A stretch of DNA of 14,459 nt from Candidatus Bathyarchaeota archaeon. GTDB taxonomy: Archaea; Thermoproteota; Bathyarchaeia; Bathyarchaeales; DTEX01. The stretch lies in the NCBI GenBank assembly GCA_018397055.1, contig JAGTQS010000034.1, positions 2,153 through 16,611 on the forward strand, written 5' to 3'. A program made the translations under genes and the position numbers. Under the pieces are notes generated by a model. That model ran no database searches, was not told the DNA's origin, and saw only the letters and a list, made by a program, of their open reading frames with translations. This document shows positions 1-6,689 of this stretch, in pieces (position 1 is the stretch's first letter; the number at the start of each line of letters is the position of its first letter).

Positions 1-1
1 C

Positions 2-223
2 CTTCGACGAGGAGACGAGGAAGGACTTTTAATATCTCTTGAGGACGCTTCTGGAAGGGTTCTGGGATTGGGAACAATCAGCTACGTTGACTTCGATAAA
101 GAAAACATTGTAATAAACACGGCTGTAAATGGGGAAGTGTCAAGAATCGTGGTTAGCCAGATTCGGCTTGACAGGGAAGGACACGAAACCGGCATGCTGT
201 TTGAAAACCTAAGTCTCAGCTGA
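2..223 (+). CDS. C-terminal fragment, possible Clp1/Grc3-type polynucleotide 5'-hydroxyl kinase (partial)
   Basis: An open frame enters from the left edge and stops at TGA 221-223, giving about 73 residues. The end of the protein reads as alternating beta strands: GLLISLEDASGRVLGLGTI, then YVDFDKENIVI, then IRLDREGHE. This resembles the small C-terminal beta domain of archaeal Clp1/Grc3-type RNA kinases, where a 'G-L-hydrophobic ... G-x-G' strand is followed by a strand carrying an R-[IVL]-D/G-x-[ED]-G pattern. That match comes from memory of the family and cannot be confirmed because the P-loop half lies outside the window. Its 3' end overlaps the convergent endonuclease III gene by 15 bases. 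It could equally be the beta-rich tail of another nucleotide-binding or RNA-binding protein. That it is coding is more certain than the name. Confidence 0.45.
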   Translation, partial: LRRGDEEGLLISLEDASGRVLGLGTISYVDFDKENIVINTAVNGEVSRIVVSQIRLDREGHETGMLFENLSLS

Positions 224-910
224 AGGACAAAATTTCCTAACTGGACAAACAGCGTGAGCGGGCCTTAAGGCTCTGCAATATTTTCGCCCTAAAGAAATAA
301 AGAGCAAATGTACGGACAAGTATTCATCAGGCGGATACAGTTTCTGAAGCCTTTCCCGCACAACATCGTAGCCAGCGTCCATTGGAACAAGATTCAACCT
401 TTTCGAAACCCTGTTCACATGAGTATCAACAGGTAAAGTGGGCTTCTGAGCTGAAAAAAGAAGCAAAACATCAGCGGTTTTCGGACCGACGCCAGGCAAT
501 CTCATAAGCTCTCTCCTAGCATTTTCCATTGTTAAGTCGTGGATGAAGCTAAGTGAACCATTAAACTTTTCAAGAACCTGTGCAGCAACCCTTTTGAGAA
601 CCCTCGCTTTATTTCGGTGTAGGCCAGCAACCTTTAAAGCCTCTTCGATTTCGGCGATTTCCGCGTTGGCTAAAACTTTTGGCTCGATTGAAAATTTTCT
701 GGAAAGGTTCTGGTATGCTCTTTGAGTGTTAGCCTCCGCTGTGGATTGGCTTATGATTGTTCTGACCAAAAGGTTGAAGGGGTCATTCTCGACGCCTACG
801 AGCTGGGGAACACCGAAATGCGCCTTAAGTGTTTCGAGAACTTGTTCAGCTCTTCTAGTTTCTTCATCCAATAAAGCAGCAGCCTCAGATACTAATGTTC
901 TATATTTCAC
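209..910 (-). CDS. nth: Endonuclease III family DNA glycosylase/AP lyase
   Basis: This base-excision repair enzyme of the HhH-GPD superfamily removes oxidised pyrimidines and cleaves the abasic site. The 233 residues carry a helix-hairpin-helix LPGVGPKTADVLL (about 138-150) with the catalytic Lys at 144. The catalytic Asp is 18 residues later in VDTHVNRVSKRL (D162), the same spacing as K120/D138 in the E. coli enzyme. The C terminus has the iron-sulfur cluster loop with E. coli spacing, but the second ligand position is His: C212, H219, C222, C228. The codon is CAC, two changes from TGC. The start is GTG 910; an AT-rich element at about 925-935 on this strand lies about 25 bases upstream, so the mRNA may be nearly leaderless. 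The gene overlaps the convergent partial gene at 2-223 by 15 bases. Lys and Asp together argue for a bifunctional enzyme rather than MutY. Confidence 0.9.
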   Translation of the reverse strand: MKYRTLVSEAAALLDEETRRAEQVLETLKAHFGVPQLVGVENDPFNLLVRTIISQSTAEANTQRAYQNLSRKFSIEPKVLANAEIAEIEEALKVAGLHRNKARVLKRVAAQVLEKFNGSLSFIHDLTMENARRELMRLPGVGPKTADVLLLFSAQKPTLPVDTHVNRVSKRLNLVPMDAGYDVVRERLQKLYPPDEYLSVHLLFISLGRKYCRALRPAHAVCPVRKFCPSAET

Positions 911-1136
911 TTATTTTTTGGTTCTTAAATGTAAAAGACACTTTCAAGGCTAAACCGCAGTCTCCTACACTTTGACAACGGCTTTTCTTTCAACCTCAAG
1001 TCCAGAATTTTTGACCACATCAAGGTCTCTTACCCTTCAAGTTGATGTTCAAAGGCTGAACCACCTAGGTCATAAACAAGGAACATGAAATGCTCAAATA
1101 TTAAAGCCTCAAATATGTTGATACCAAATTCATAAG
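911..1136. promoter_or_regulatory. Divergent intergenic region between endonuclease III and alcohol dehydrogenase
   Basis: These 226 bases separate two divergently transcribed genes. On the minus strand an AT-rich element near 925-935 (ACATTTAAGAA) sits where a TATA box for endonuclease III would be expected. On the plus strand an AT-rich stretch near 1094-1105 (CAAATATTAAAG) is a candidate TATA box for the dehydrogenase, with transcription starting near 1120-1125. I see no tRNA, no convincing small ORF and no significant repeat. TTCAAG/CTTGAA-like words recur, but not in a regular arrangement. Confidence 0.4.
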
Positions 1137-2321
1137 GTGATAAACGTGTTGCTGACAAGCCAGCCGACAGGCAGAATTCACAGTTTTCAGTTGCCTAAGA
1201 AAATCCTTTTTGGCGTAAAATCTTCTGAGAATGTTGGGCTCGAGGCTAAAGCGCTAGGTGGAAAAACAGCGTTTCTCGTAACTGACAAAAACCTAGAAAA
1301 GACTGGCGTACCGGCAAAAATTGAGGGGTCCCTTGTCAGCCAAGGGTTCGAAGTTGAAATTTTCGATGAAGTTGAGCCTGAACCAGTTTTAGAAGTTGCT
1401 GAAAACGTTGCGTCGACGGCTAGAAGAAAAAAATACGACACCATAATTGGAGTAGGCGGCGGAAGCGTCTTAGACATGGCAAAAGTTGCAGCAATGGCTT
1501 CGAAAAATCCTGGGCCAATGCGGAACTACGTCGGCGTTGACCTCGTTAAAAACCCCGGTGTACCAAGCATCCTTTTGCCAACCACGTCAGGTACTGGTTC
1601 AGAGGTCACTAACGTTGCGGTTCTAACAATCGCAGAGGACGAGTTAAAAACCTCAATCATAAGCCCCCACTTGTTTTGCAACGTAGCCATTGTTGACCCA
1701 AGCCTCACGTACAGTTTGCCCCCGCGACTTACGGCGTCAACAGGCATGGATGCTTTAAGCCACGCTTTGGAAGCGCTCATTTCAGTTAACGCTAATTCAA
1801 TCACGGACTCGCTTGCCTTCGAAGCTATAAAGCTCATTTTTGTCAATCTGCCTAAAGCCTACAAAAGCAGCGACCCAGAAAGCAGAGAAGGCATGAGCCT
1901 CGGCTCGTTAATCGCCGGAATGTCTTTTGGAAATGCCGGCGTCTGTTTAGGTCACGCTGCAGCTTACACCTTCGCCGTGTCTCACAAAGTTTCGCATGGA
2001 ACGTCATGCGGCTTGGTTCTGCCCTACGTGTTCAGATTCTGCGCTTCAGCCATACCTTGGAAGCTTCCGAGAATCGCAGAAGCAGTTGGGATTGAAACTG
2101 AAAGTTTGGGGATTGAGGAAACGGGTTTAGCTATTTCCGAAGCTATTCTTGGGTTGATGGATAAGTTGCAGATGCCGAAACGGCTGCGTGATTTAAACAT
2201 TCCACAAAGAGATTTGCCAAAATTAGCTGAAAAGCTTCTTACGTTCAGCCGTCTGATTAAGAGAACCCCGAAACCCTTGTCTCAGCCTGATGCGGTTAAC
2301 CTCTTCGAGACAATGTGGTAG
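1137..2321 (+). CDS. Iron-containing (group III) alcohol dehydrogenase
   Basis: This is a cytosolic NAD(P)-dependent oxidoreductase of the Fe-ADH family, which interconverts alcohols and aldehydes or ketones. The 394 residues show the Rossmann-type motif GVGGGSVLDMAK (about 105-116) and the family signature LPTTSGTGSEVTN (147-159). The four expected metal ligands are D205 and H209 in GMDALSHALEA, H273 in CLGHAAAY and H287 in VSHGTSCG; the two late histidines are 14 apart, as in E. coli FucO. The GTG at 1137 lies inside an AAGGTGA Shine-Dalgarno-like sequence, so GTG 1146 or TTG 1149 are equally plausible starts. Family members usually begin near the FQLPKKILFG strand (about residue 17). The substrate cannot be told from sequence. 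The aldolase downstream has its own TATA element, so a shared pathway is only a suggestion. Confidence 0.88.
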   Translation: MINVLLTSQPTGRIHSFQLPKKILFGVKSSENVGLEAKALGGKTAFLVTDKNLEKTGVPAKIEGSLVSQGFEVEIFDEVEPEPVLEVAENVASTARRKKYDTIIGVGGGSVLDMAKVAAMASKNPGPMRNYVGVDLVKNPGVPSILLPTTSGTGSEVTNVAVLTIAEDELKTSIISPHLFCNVAIVDPSLTYSLPPRLTASTGMDALSHALEALISVNANSITDSLAFEAIKLIFVNLPKAYKSSDPESREGMSLGSLIAGMSFGNAGVCLGHAAAYTFAVSHKVSHGTSCGLVLPYVFRFCASAIPWKLPRIAEAVGIETESLGIEETGLAISEAILGLMDKLQMPKRLRDLNIPQRDLPKLAEKLLTFSRLIKRTPKPLSQPDAVNLFETMW

Positions 2322-2410
2322 TATGCAAATCAGAAAAATCTTTGCTAAGCCATAGCCTTGAATGGCGTCTTTGCTGTTGAACAGTCGGTCTTGATTCGAA
2401 ACAATTTGTA

Positions 2411-2420
2411 AGTTTTATAT
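2411..2420 (+). promoter_or_regulatory. TATA box of the HpcH/HpaI-type aldolase gene
   Basis: The sequence AGTTTTATATG is a good archaeal TATA element and runs directly into the first in-frame ATG (2419). Archaeal transcription starts about 25 bases after the box, so initiation is expected near 2440. That excludes ATG 2419 as the main start and points to TTG 2461, which has GGAG at 2446-2449. Confidence 0.5.
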
Positions 2421-2460
2421 GCTTCATGTGAATGGTACGTTCATTGGAGCAGTGTCATAT

Positions 2461-3246
2461 TTGAAGGCGAACAGACTTAGGGAGTTAATGAGGAAGGGCG
2501 AACCGACAATTGGAACTCGAATAATGATTTCGTGGCCTGGACTGGTCGAGATTGTTGGGAACACAGGTAACTACGACTACGTTGAGTTTCTAAGCGAGTA
2601 TGGACCCTACGACCTTTACGACTTCGACAATCTGGCAAGGGCAGCTGAACTCGTAGGCATCTCATCCATGATAAAAATCGACCAGGAACCCAGAACGTAC
2701 CTGGCTGGAAGAGCCTTGGCAGCTGGAATCCAAAACGTGCTCTTCGCCGACATCCGAACAGTTCAAGACGCCGAAGAAGCAGTACGCGCAGTAAGAATGG
2801 AACCAAAAGGCGTCAGCGGGTTCAGAATGGACCGAAGAGTAGGATACGTTGGCTCCACAGGCACAGCAGCAGACGTTGTGAAAATGTGCGACGAAGCAGT
2901 TGTCGCGCTAATGATAGAAAAGAAGCAGGCGGTTGAAAACCTGGAGGAAATCCTCTCCGTCAAAGGCATAGACATGGTACAATTTGGGCCATCAGACTAT
3001 TCGGTCAGCATTGGCCTGCCAGGCGACGTGACGAATCCCAAAGTGAGAGACGCCGAGCTAAAGACCATAAAGACGGCGTTGAAGATGGATGTGGCTCCTA
3101 GAGCTGAAATTTTCAGGACTGAAGACGCAAAAAGGTACATGGAACTTGGTGTTCGAAACTTCAGCTTAGGCACAGACGTAAGCATCTTAGGCTTCTACTG
3201 GAAAAACAGCGGGGCTGAACTGAAAAAGCTTCTTTCAAAACCGTAA
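2461..3246 (+). CDS. HpcH/HpaI (citrate lyase beta/aldolase) family protein, variant active site
   Basis: This TIM-barrel protein of the phosphoenolpyruvate/pyruvate superfamily belongs to the class II 2-keto aldolases, which cleave or form 4-hydroxy-2-oxo acids using a divalent metal. I place the start at TTG 2461 (product begins MKANRLRELM, 261 residues) because a TATA box overlaps ATG 2419. The frame is open from 2419, which would add 14 residues. The N-terminal KGEPTIGTRIM matches the family opening. The metal ligands are kept: E153 in LMIEKKQAVENLEEI and D179 in FGPSDYSVSIGLPG, 26 apart as in HpaI. The usual E-H-G-P loop instead reads SEYGPYD, with Tyr (about 48) for the catalytic-loop His. 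The Arg of the next strand is replaced by Lys (about 72, MIKID). It may therefore use an unusual substrate or chemistry. Family assignment is firm; substrate is unknown. Confidence 0.82.
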   Translation: MKANRLRELMRKGEPTIGTRIMISWPGLVEIVGNTGNYDYVEFLSEYGPYDLYDFDNLARAAELVGISSMIKIDQEPRTYLAGRALAAGIQNVLFADIRTVQDAEEAVRAVRMEPKGVSGFRMDRRVGYVGSTGTAADVVKMCDEAVVALMIEKKQAVENLEEILSVKGIDMVQFGPSDYSVSIGLPGDVTNPKVRDAELKTIKTALKMDVAPRAEIFRTEDAKRYMELGVRNFSLGTDVSILGFYWKNSGAELKKLLSKP

Positions 3247-3273
3247 GTGACTTCGGCGAACCATCGGGGAATC

Positions 3274-3283
3274 GATAAATACC
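3274..3283 (+). promoter_or_regulatory. Candidate TATA box for the PAC4-like/UbiD gene pair
   Basis: GATAAATACC lies about 45 bases before ATG 3326. Transcription would start near 3300-3305, leaving a leader of about 20 bases. It is the only AT-rich element in the 79-base gap, and no other promoter-like element separates the two overlapping downstream genes. Confidence 0.4.
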
Positions 3284-3325
3284 TAGAGTGACACACTAGT
3301 ATCATCGGTTAAGGGCGAAGAATCC

Positions 3326-3691
3326 ATGTCGCAGGCTCGAGTTATACGGGAAGAAACCAAAGTAGGTGACAACGTCTACTCCGCCGTGCTAATCGAAGCC
3401 AAAAACGGCTACGTCGTGCTGTTAAGCGAAGGACAAGACAGCATCGGAACCCTCGCAGTCTCAGTTCCACAAACCTCAGGAATGATTGGGCCGCCATTGT
3501 CGTCCACACTTTTAGGCGAACGAAACGTGACTCTTTCGAGAATGTTGGCGGAACGTCTCGCCAACAGCCTAAAGAAGATGGTCTTGGTCTCAGTTTTCGT
3601 TAAAACCACAACTGAGGCGGAGGCAGGCCGAATGTTTTTCAGGCTTCTTGAAAAAACCCTGAAGAAGATGGTGAGGGAAGGTGAGTCTTAG
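3326..3691 (+). CDS. Small protein resembling proteasome assembly chaperone 4 (PAC4/PSMG4)
   Basis: The product has 121 residues and no signal peptide or membrane segment. The N-terminal half reads as beta strands (NVYSAVLIEAKNGYVVLLSE). The second half, STLLGERNVTLSRMLAERLA followed by NSLKKMVLVSVFV and a C-terminal helix FFRLLEKTLKKM, follows the pattern I recall for human PAC4: a strand, 'S-LLG-...-LA-RLA', a Lys-rich turn, a 'VFVS' strand, then a last helix. PAC4 is about the same length. PAC3/PAC4-type proteins help assemble proteasome alpha rings, so an archaeal relative could bind the proteasome; this is inference from a remote resemblance. Its stop lies 11 bases inside the UbiD-family gene, so the two are probably translationally coupled. 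A role tied to the decarboxylase is the alternative. Confidence 0.5.
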   Translation: MSQARVIREETKVGDNVYSAVLIEAKNGYVVLLSEGQDSIGTLAVSVPQTSGMIGPPLSSTLLGERNVTLSRMLAERLANSLKKMVLVSVFVKTTTEAEAGRMFFRLLEKTLKKMVREGES

Positions 3692-5030
3692 AAGTTTTCT
3701 CGAGTTTTTGGAAAAGAAAAAGCAAGTAATCCACGTTAAAGAAGAGGTTTCAACGAAGCACGAAATCTCCTCGATAATGGGCGCCTTTCAAAACGGCCCA
3801 GCTCTTCTTTTCGAAAACGTTGAGGGCCACTCGACAAAAGTTGTGGGAAACGTGTGCGGAACACGGGAAAGAACTCTTCAAGCATTAGGCGTCTCCGTTG
3901 AAGAGATTTATGCGAAGCATAGAGAAGCCATGTTGTCGCCTGAGGCTCCGAAGGTTGTTGACGATTGTTCAGTAAAAGAAGTCGTCGAACCGCCCAGGTT
4001 GTCAAAGATTCCCGTCTTGACGCATTTCGAAAAAGACGCCGGGGCTTACATAACCTCAGGCGTCGTCTCAGCTAAAAGCCCCGACGGCGAAGTGGAAAAC
4101 GTCTCAATCCACAGGCTCCAAGTCTTGAACGACAGGCAGCTCGCCATCCGTCTTGTGCCTAGACACCTTTACAGGCTTTGGACAATGGCTAAAGAAAAGG
4201 GCGAAGACCTAGACGTGGCGATTTCAATCGGCGTTCACCCAGCTGTGCTTTTAGCCGCAGCATGCTCTCCGCCTTTTGGAGTAAGCGAATTCGGTGTTGC
4301 GAACAGGCTTCTAGGCGGCCGTCTAAGTCTTGTTAAGTGCGAAAAGGTTGACGCTTACGCGGTTGCTGAGGCTGAGCTGGTTCTCGAAGGCAAAATCTCC
4401 GTCACCAAAGAGGTTGTTGAAGGACCCCTTGTCGACATAACAGGCACATACGACGTTCAGAGAAGCCAGCCGGTCGTAGACTTAGTTAGCGTCATGCACA
4501 GAAAAGACTACGTTTACCAAGCACTTTTGCCCGGAGGCTCAGAGCACAGGATACTCATGGGACTGCCCCGTGAAGCAGCCATTTACGAGGCAGTTTCAAA
4601 CGTTGTCCCAAAAGTTAAGGCCGTGAACCTTACGTCAAGCGGTTGCGGATGGCTGCACGCCGTAATCTCGATTGAAAAACAGACTGACGGAGACGCTAAG
4701 AACGCTTTGTTAGCCGCGTTCGCAGGGCACCCGAGCCTTAAGCACGCTGTAGTCGTGGACTCCGACATCGACGTCTACAACCCAGAACAGGTGGAATGGG
4801 CGATTGCTCTGCGATTCCAAGCAGACGAGGACCTGGTTGTGATACCGAAGGCGCGAGGCTCAACCCTTGACCCGTCAGCTGACCAAGAAAGTGGGTTAAC
4901 ATCGAAACTTGGCATCGACGCTACGCGGCCACTTCGGGTGCCTAAAGACAAGGGGTCGAAGGCAAAGATTCCGAAAACAGGAACAAGCCAGAAAATCATA
5001 ACAAAAATCTGTCGGGAACTGTCCGAATAA
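3681..5030 (+). CDS. UbiD-family decarboxylase, probable trans-anhydromevalonate 5-phosphate decarboxylase
   Basis: UbiD enzymes decarboxylate unsaturated acids using prenylated FMN, which is made by UbiX (not in this window). In the archaeal modified mevalonate pathway a UbiD homologue turns trans-anhydromevalonate 5-phosphate into isopentenyl phosphate. The 449-residue length fits the family. Visible hallmarks are NVSIHRLQVLNDRQLAIR (about 140-157, the N..R cofactor/metal region), PRHLYRLW, the AEAELVLEG motif (229-237) that supplies acidic active-site residues, and EGPLVDITGTYD (247-258). GTG 3681 overlaps the upstream gene by 11 bases, with GAGGG at 3673 as a possible ribosome site. The gene converges on the aconitase X large subunit with a 7-base gap. 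Both halves of the pathway step lying side by side is the main support for this substrate over a ubiquinone-type one. The Lys/Thr-rich segment near 420-438 is probably a flexible loop. Confidence 0.85.
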   Translation: MSLRSFLEFLEKKKQVIHVKEEVSTKHEISSIMGAFQNGPALLFENVEGHSTKVVGNVCGTRERTLQALGVSVEEIYAKHREAMLSPEAPKVVDDCSVKEVVEPPRLSKIPVLTHFEKDAGAYITSGVVSAKSPDGEVENVSIHRLQVLNDRQLAIRLVPRHLYRLWTMAKEKGEDLDVAISIGVHPAVLLAAACSPPFGVSEFGVANRLLGGRLSLVKCEKVDAYAVAEAELVLEGKISVTKEVVEGPLVDITGTYDVQRSQPVVDLVSVMHRKDYVYQALLPGGSEHRILMGLPREAAIYEAVSNVVPKVKAVNLTSSGCGWLHAVISIEKQTDGDAKNALLAAFAGHPSLKHAVVVDSDIDVYNPEQVEWAIALRFQADEDLVVIPKARGSTLDPSADQESGLTSKLGIDATRPLRVPKDKGSKAKIPKTGTSQKIITKICRELSE

Positions 5031-5037
5031 TGTCGTT

Positions 5038-6216
5038 CTATTTGTAGCAAGCTGTTTCGATGCATTGTTTTAACGTTGCAAATCTCACGTTAACCTTGTT
5101 CATCGTCGGCGAGTAGAAAGCAGTCTTCGCAGAGTTCGTCATCAACGTGTCGACGCCGAGCTCCCTCAGCCACGTGACAACGGCGCAAAGGTCAGAAACA
5201 ACCTTTCCACCAGCAGCTTCAATGGCTTGAACGTGCAGCGCAGCCTTTGCCTTAACGTGGCGGGACACGCAAACCCAGAACATAACATTTTCCTTAACCT
5301 TTCTTCCCTGAACAAGCCTTGCGACGTGTCTAACTTCGTTTAGAGAGCAGTGTGGGCAGCCGACAAAAACCATGTCTGGTTCCTCGCTGCACGTGGAGAG
5401 GTCTTCAAAAGCCTTTTTCAAGGTCAGTTCATCAACAGCCAGTTTTTCGAGGTTCTCTGCTTTTTTTGGACATCGGCTGCAAGGATAAAAGACAGAGGTC
5501 ATTCCCGAAGAGGCTAGAGCTGCGCCTAGCTGCTTTAAATCCGCCTCCCTTGGGTAACGTAGTCCCTCGATCACTGGCACTTTGTCCACCAAGTTTTTGC
5601 CTAAGAAGATTCCGAGCGCCCCGTACTCCGCTTCGCTTTTCAGCCCCGTTTCAACCTTAACTCGAACGCTGGGCTCGTGGTTTTCAGGTTTATGCAGCCC
5701 ATAGTTTGGGGTTTTCCCAATTAGAGCTGATGCGAGGGCGCTTGGTCCCCCTTCCCTGTTTGTCCATGAGCCTAGGACTGAGTTTGCATAGACCACTGCG
5801 GATGATTCCGCCCAGGCTAGGTGGCTGCCTTGTTTTGGCTTACTTACATAATAAGGCGTGCATGTCAAAACGGGTTTTATGCCCATTTTTTTGTACAGTT
5901 CAACTATTTTTTCTTGTTTTTCCTTGACGGTTTCAGGCACAGCAGACCGCATTATCCCCTCATAGTCGAGTCCTGAAGGGTTAACGGTTGAGGCAACTTT
6001 CGCTTTTGCCCCTGTCTTAGCTAAGGCTTCGAGGAACTCAATTGGAGCGTCGCCAAGGGTCTTGTATGAGATTCCTGAAACGTGAGCGGACTCGATTGGA
6101 ATCAGTTTTTCAGCATCAAAAAGGTCTCCTAGCTTTACCAGTATCTTCATGGCGGTCTGGTATGCCCAGCCTCGTTCGCCGTTGTAGACTTTTTCTTCTT
6201 CAGCGGTTAAGTGCAA
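5038..6216 (-). CDS. Aconitase X catalytic (large) subunit, probable phosphomevalonate dehydratase
   Basis: Aconitase X proteins are iron-sulfur dehydratases. In most archaea the split form dehydrates (R)-mevalonate 5-phosphate to trans-anhydromevalonate 5-phosphate. The product has 392 residues. Family features include the opening HLTAEEEKVYNGERGWA, the segment SAHVSGISYKTLGDAP (43-58) and TCTPYYVSKPKQGSHLAW with C119. ESSAVVYANSVLGSWTNREG (137-156) follows, then GCPHCSLNE (C287, C290) and SDLCAVVTWL (C344). These cysteines are the candidate cluster ligands; C316 is less likely. The start is TTG 6216, preceded by GGAGAGG about 8 bases upstream. No ATG fits the family N terminus better. It overlaps the small-subunit gene by 10 bases, so the two are coupled. 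A hydroxyproline-type dehydratase is possible, but the split organisation and the UbiD neighbour argue for the mevalonate role. Confidence 0.88.
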   Translation of the reverse strand: MHLTAEEEKVYNGERGWAYQTAMKILVKLGDLFDAEKLIPIESAHVSGISYKTLGDAPIEFLEALAKTGAKAKVASTVNPSGLDYEGIMRSAVPETVKEKQEKIVELYKKMGIKPVLTCTPYYVSKPKQGSHLAWAESSAVVYANSVLGSWTNREGGPSALASALIGKTPNYGLHKPENHEPSVRVKVETGLKSEAEYGALGIFLGKNLVDKVPVIEGLRYPREADLKQLGAALASSGMTSVFYPCSRCPKKAENLEKLAVDELTLKKAFEDLSTCSEEPDMVFVGCPHCSLNEVRHVARLVQGRKVKENVMFWVCVSRHVKAKAALHVQAIEAAGGKVVSDLCAVVTWLRELGVDTLMTNSAKTAFYSPTMNKVNVRFATLKQCIETACYK

Positions 6217-6623
6217 GTTTTCTTCCTCTCCAAGATTTTTACGGTGCCCTTTTCGCCGTCAACCTCAACGGTGTCGCCTGTTCTTATCTGGGAAACGTCG
6301 ATTTTGTCAACCATAGGAACGTCTGCGATGACTGCTCCAACAACTACAACTGGGTCAGCTGTCCCGTTCACAATGGCCTTTGGACCCAAGTTCTTCTTTG
6401 CAAGCGAGTAAAGAACGTAGCTGCCCACAGTTGACCCGTGCCCGTGAGGAAAACAGAGAACAGCGTCTTTAATGCTTTTCCCCATAAGATCGTGGTTTTT
6501 CTCCGTCACTAAGCCCGTCTCAGGATCCACGCCGCCTAAGAAACTTAACGGTTTTTTAGATACCAAAGCTATGCCACGTTTAACGCCTGAGACCAGCGGG
6601 CGTCCTTTAAGTTCAAGGTCCAT
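6207..6623 (-). CDS. Aconitase X swivel-domain (small) subunit, probable phosphomevalonate dehydratase small subunit
   Basis: This 138-residue protein is the separate swivelling domain that completes the aconitase X active site. It has the diagnostic glycine-rich loop FPHGHGSTVGSYVLY (58-72), where S64 corresponds to the conserved active-site Ser. It also has VNGTADPVVVVGAVIADVPMVD (about 85-106) and the closing RTGDTVEVDGEKGTVKI. It lies directly upstream of, and overlaps by 10 bases, the large-subunit gene, as expected for subunits made in equal amounts. A TATA-like CATTTTATAAG (minus strand, 6647-6657) sits about 28 bases before ATG 6623. The operon therefore probably has its own promoter and a very short leader, separate from the 130-residue gene upstream. 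Confidence 0.9.
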   Translation of the reverse strand: MDLELKGRPLVSGVKRGIALVSKKPLSFLGGVDPETGLVTEKNHDLMGKSIKDAVLCFPHGHGSTVGSYVLYSLAKKNLGPKAIVNGTADPVVVVGAVIADVPMVDKIDVSQIRTGDTVEVDGEKGTVKILERKKTCT

Positions 6624-6646
6624 GTTTATCTACCCTTTTTTCGCGT

Positions 6647-6657
6647 CTTATAAAATG
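6647..6657 (-). promoter_or_regulatory. TATA box of the aconitase X small/large subunit operon
   Basis: Read on the minus strand, CATTTTATAAG is centred about 29 bases before ATG 6623. This is the usual distance for archaeal TATA-directed initiation of a near-leaderless mRNA. It lies in the 66-base gap after the upstream gene. Confidence 0.5.
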
Positions 6658-6689
6658 AAAGTTGATGTTTCTCTTTTTGGCAAAACATT

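Noticed and set aside
543..953. Two plus-strand frames opposite endonuclease III
   Set aside because: They are antisense to a gene with intact catalytic motifs and have no family resemblance or ribosome site.
911..1136. Possible RNA gene or repeat in the left intergenic region
   Set aside because: The recurring TTCAAG-like words are imperfect and unevenly spaced, and no tRNA or C/D-box pattern is present.
2477..2806. Minus-strand frame opposite the aldolase
   Set aside because: Low-complexity Arg/Leu-rich antisense translation with no recognisable motif.
5352..5927. Plus-strand frames opposite the aconitase X large subunit
   Set aside because: They are Arg/Pro/Ser/Leu-rich shadow translations of a strongly supported gene on the other strand.
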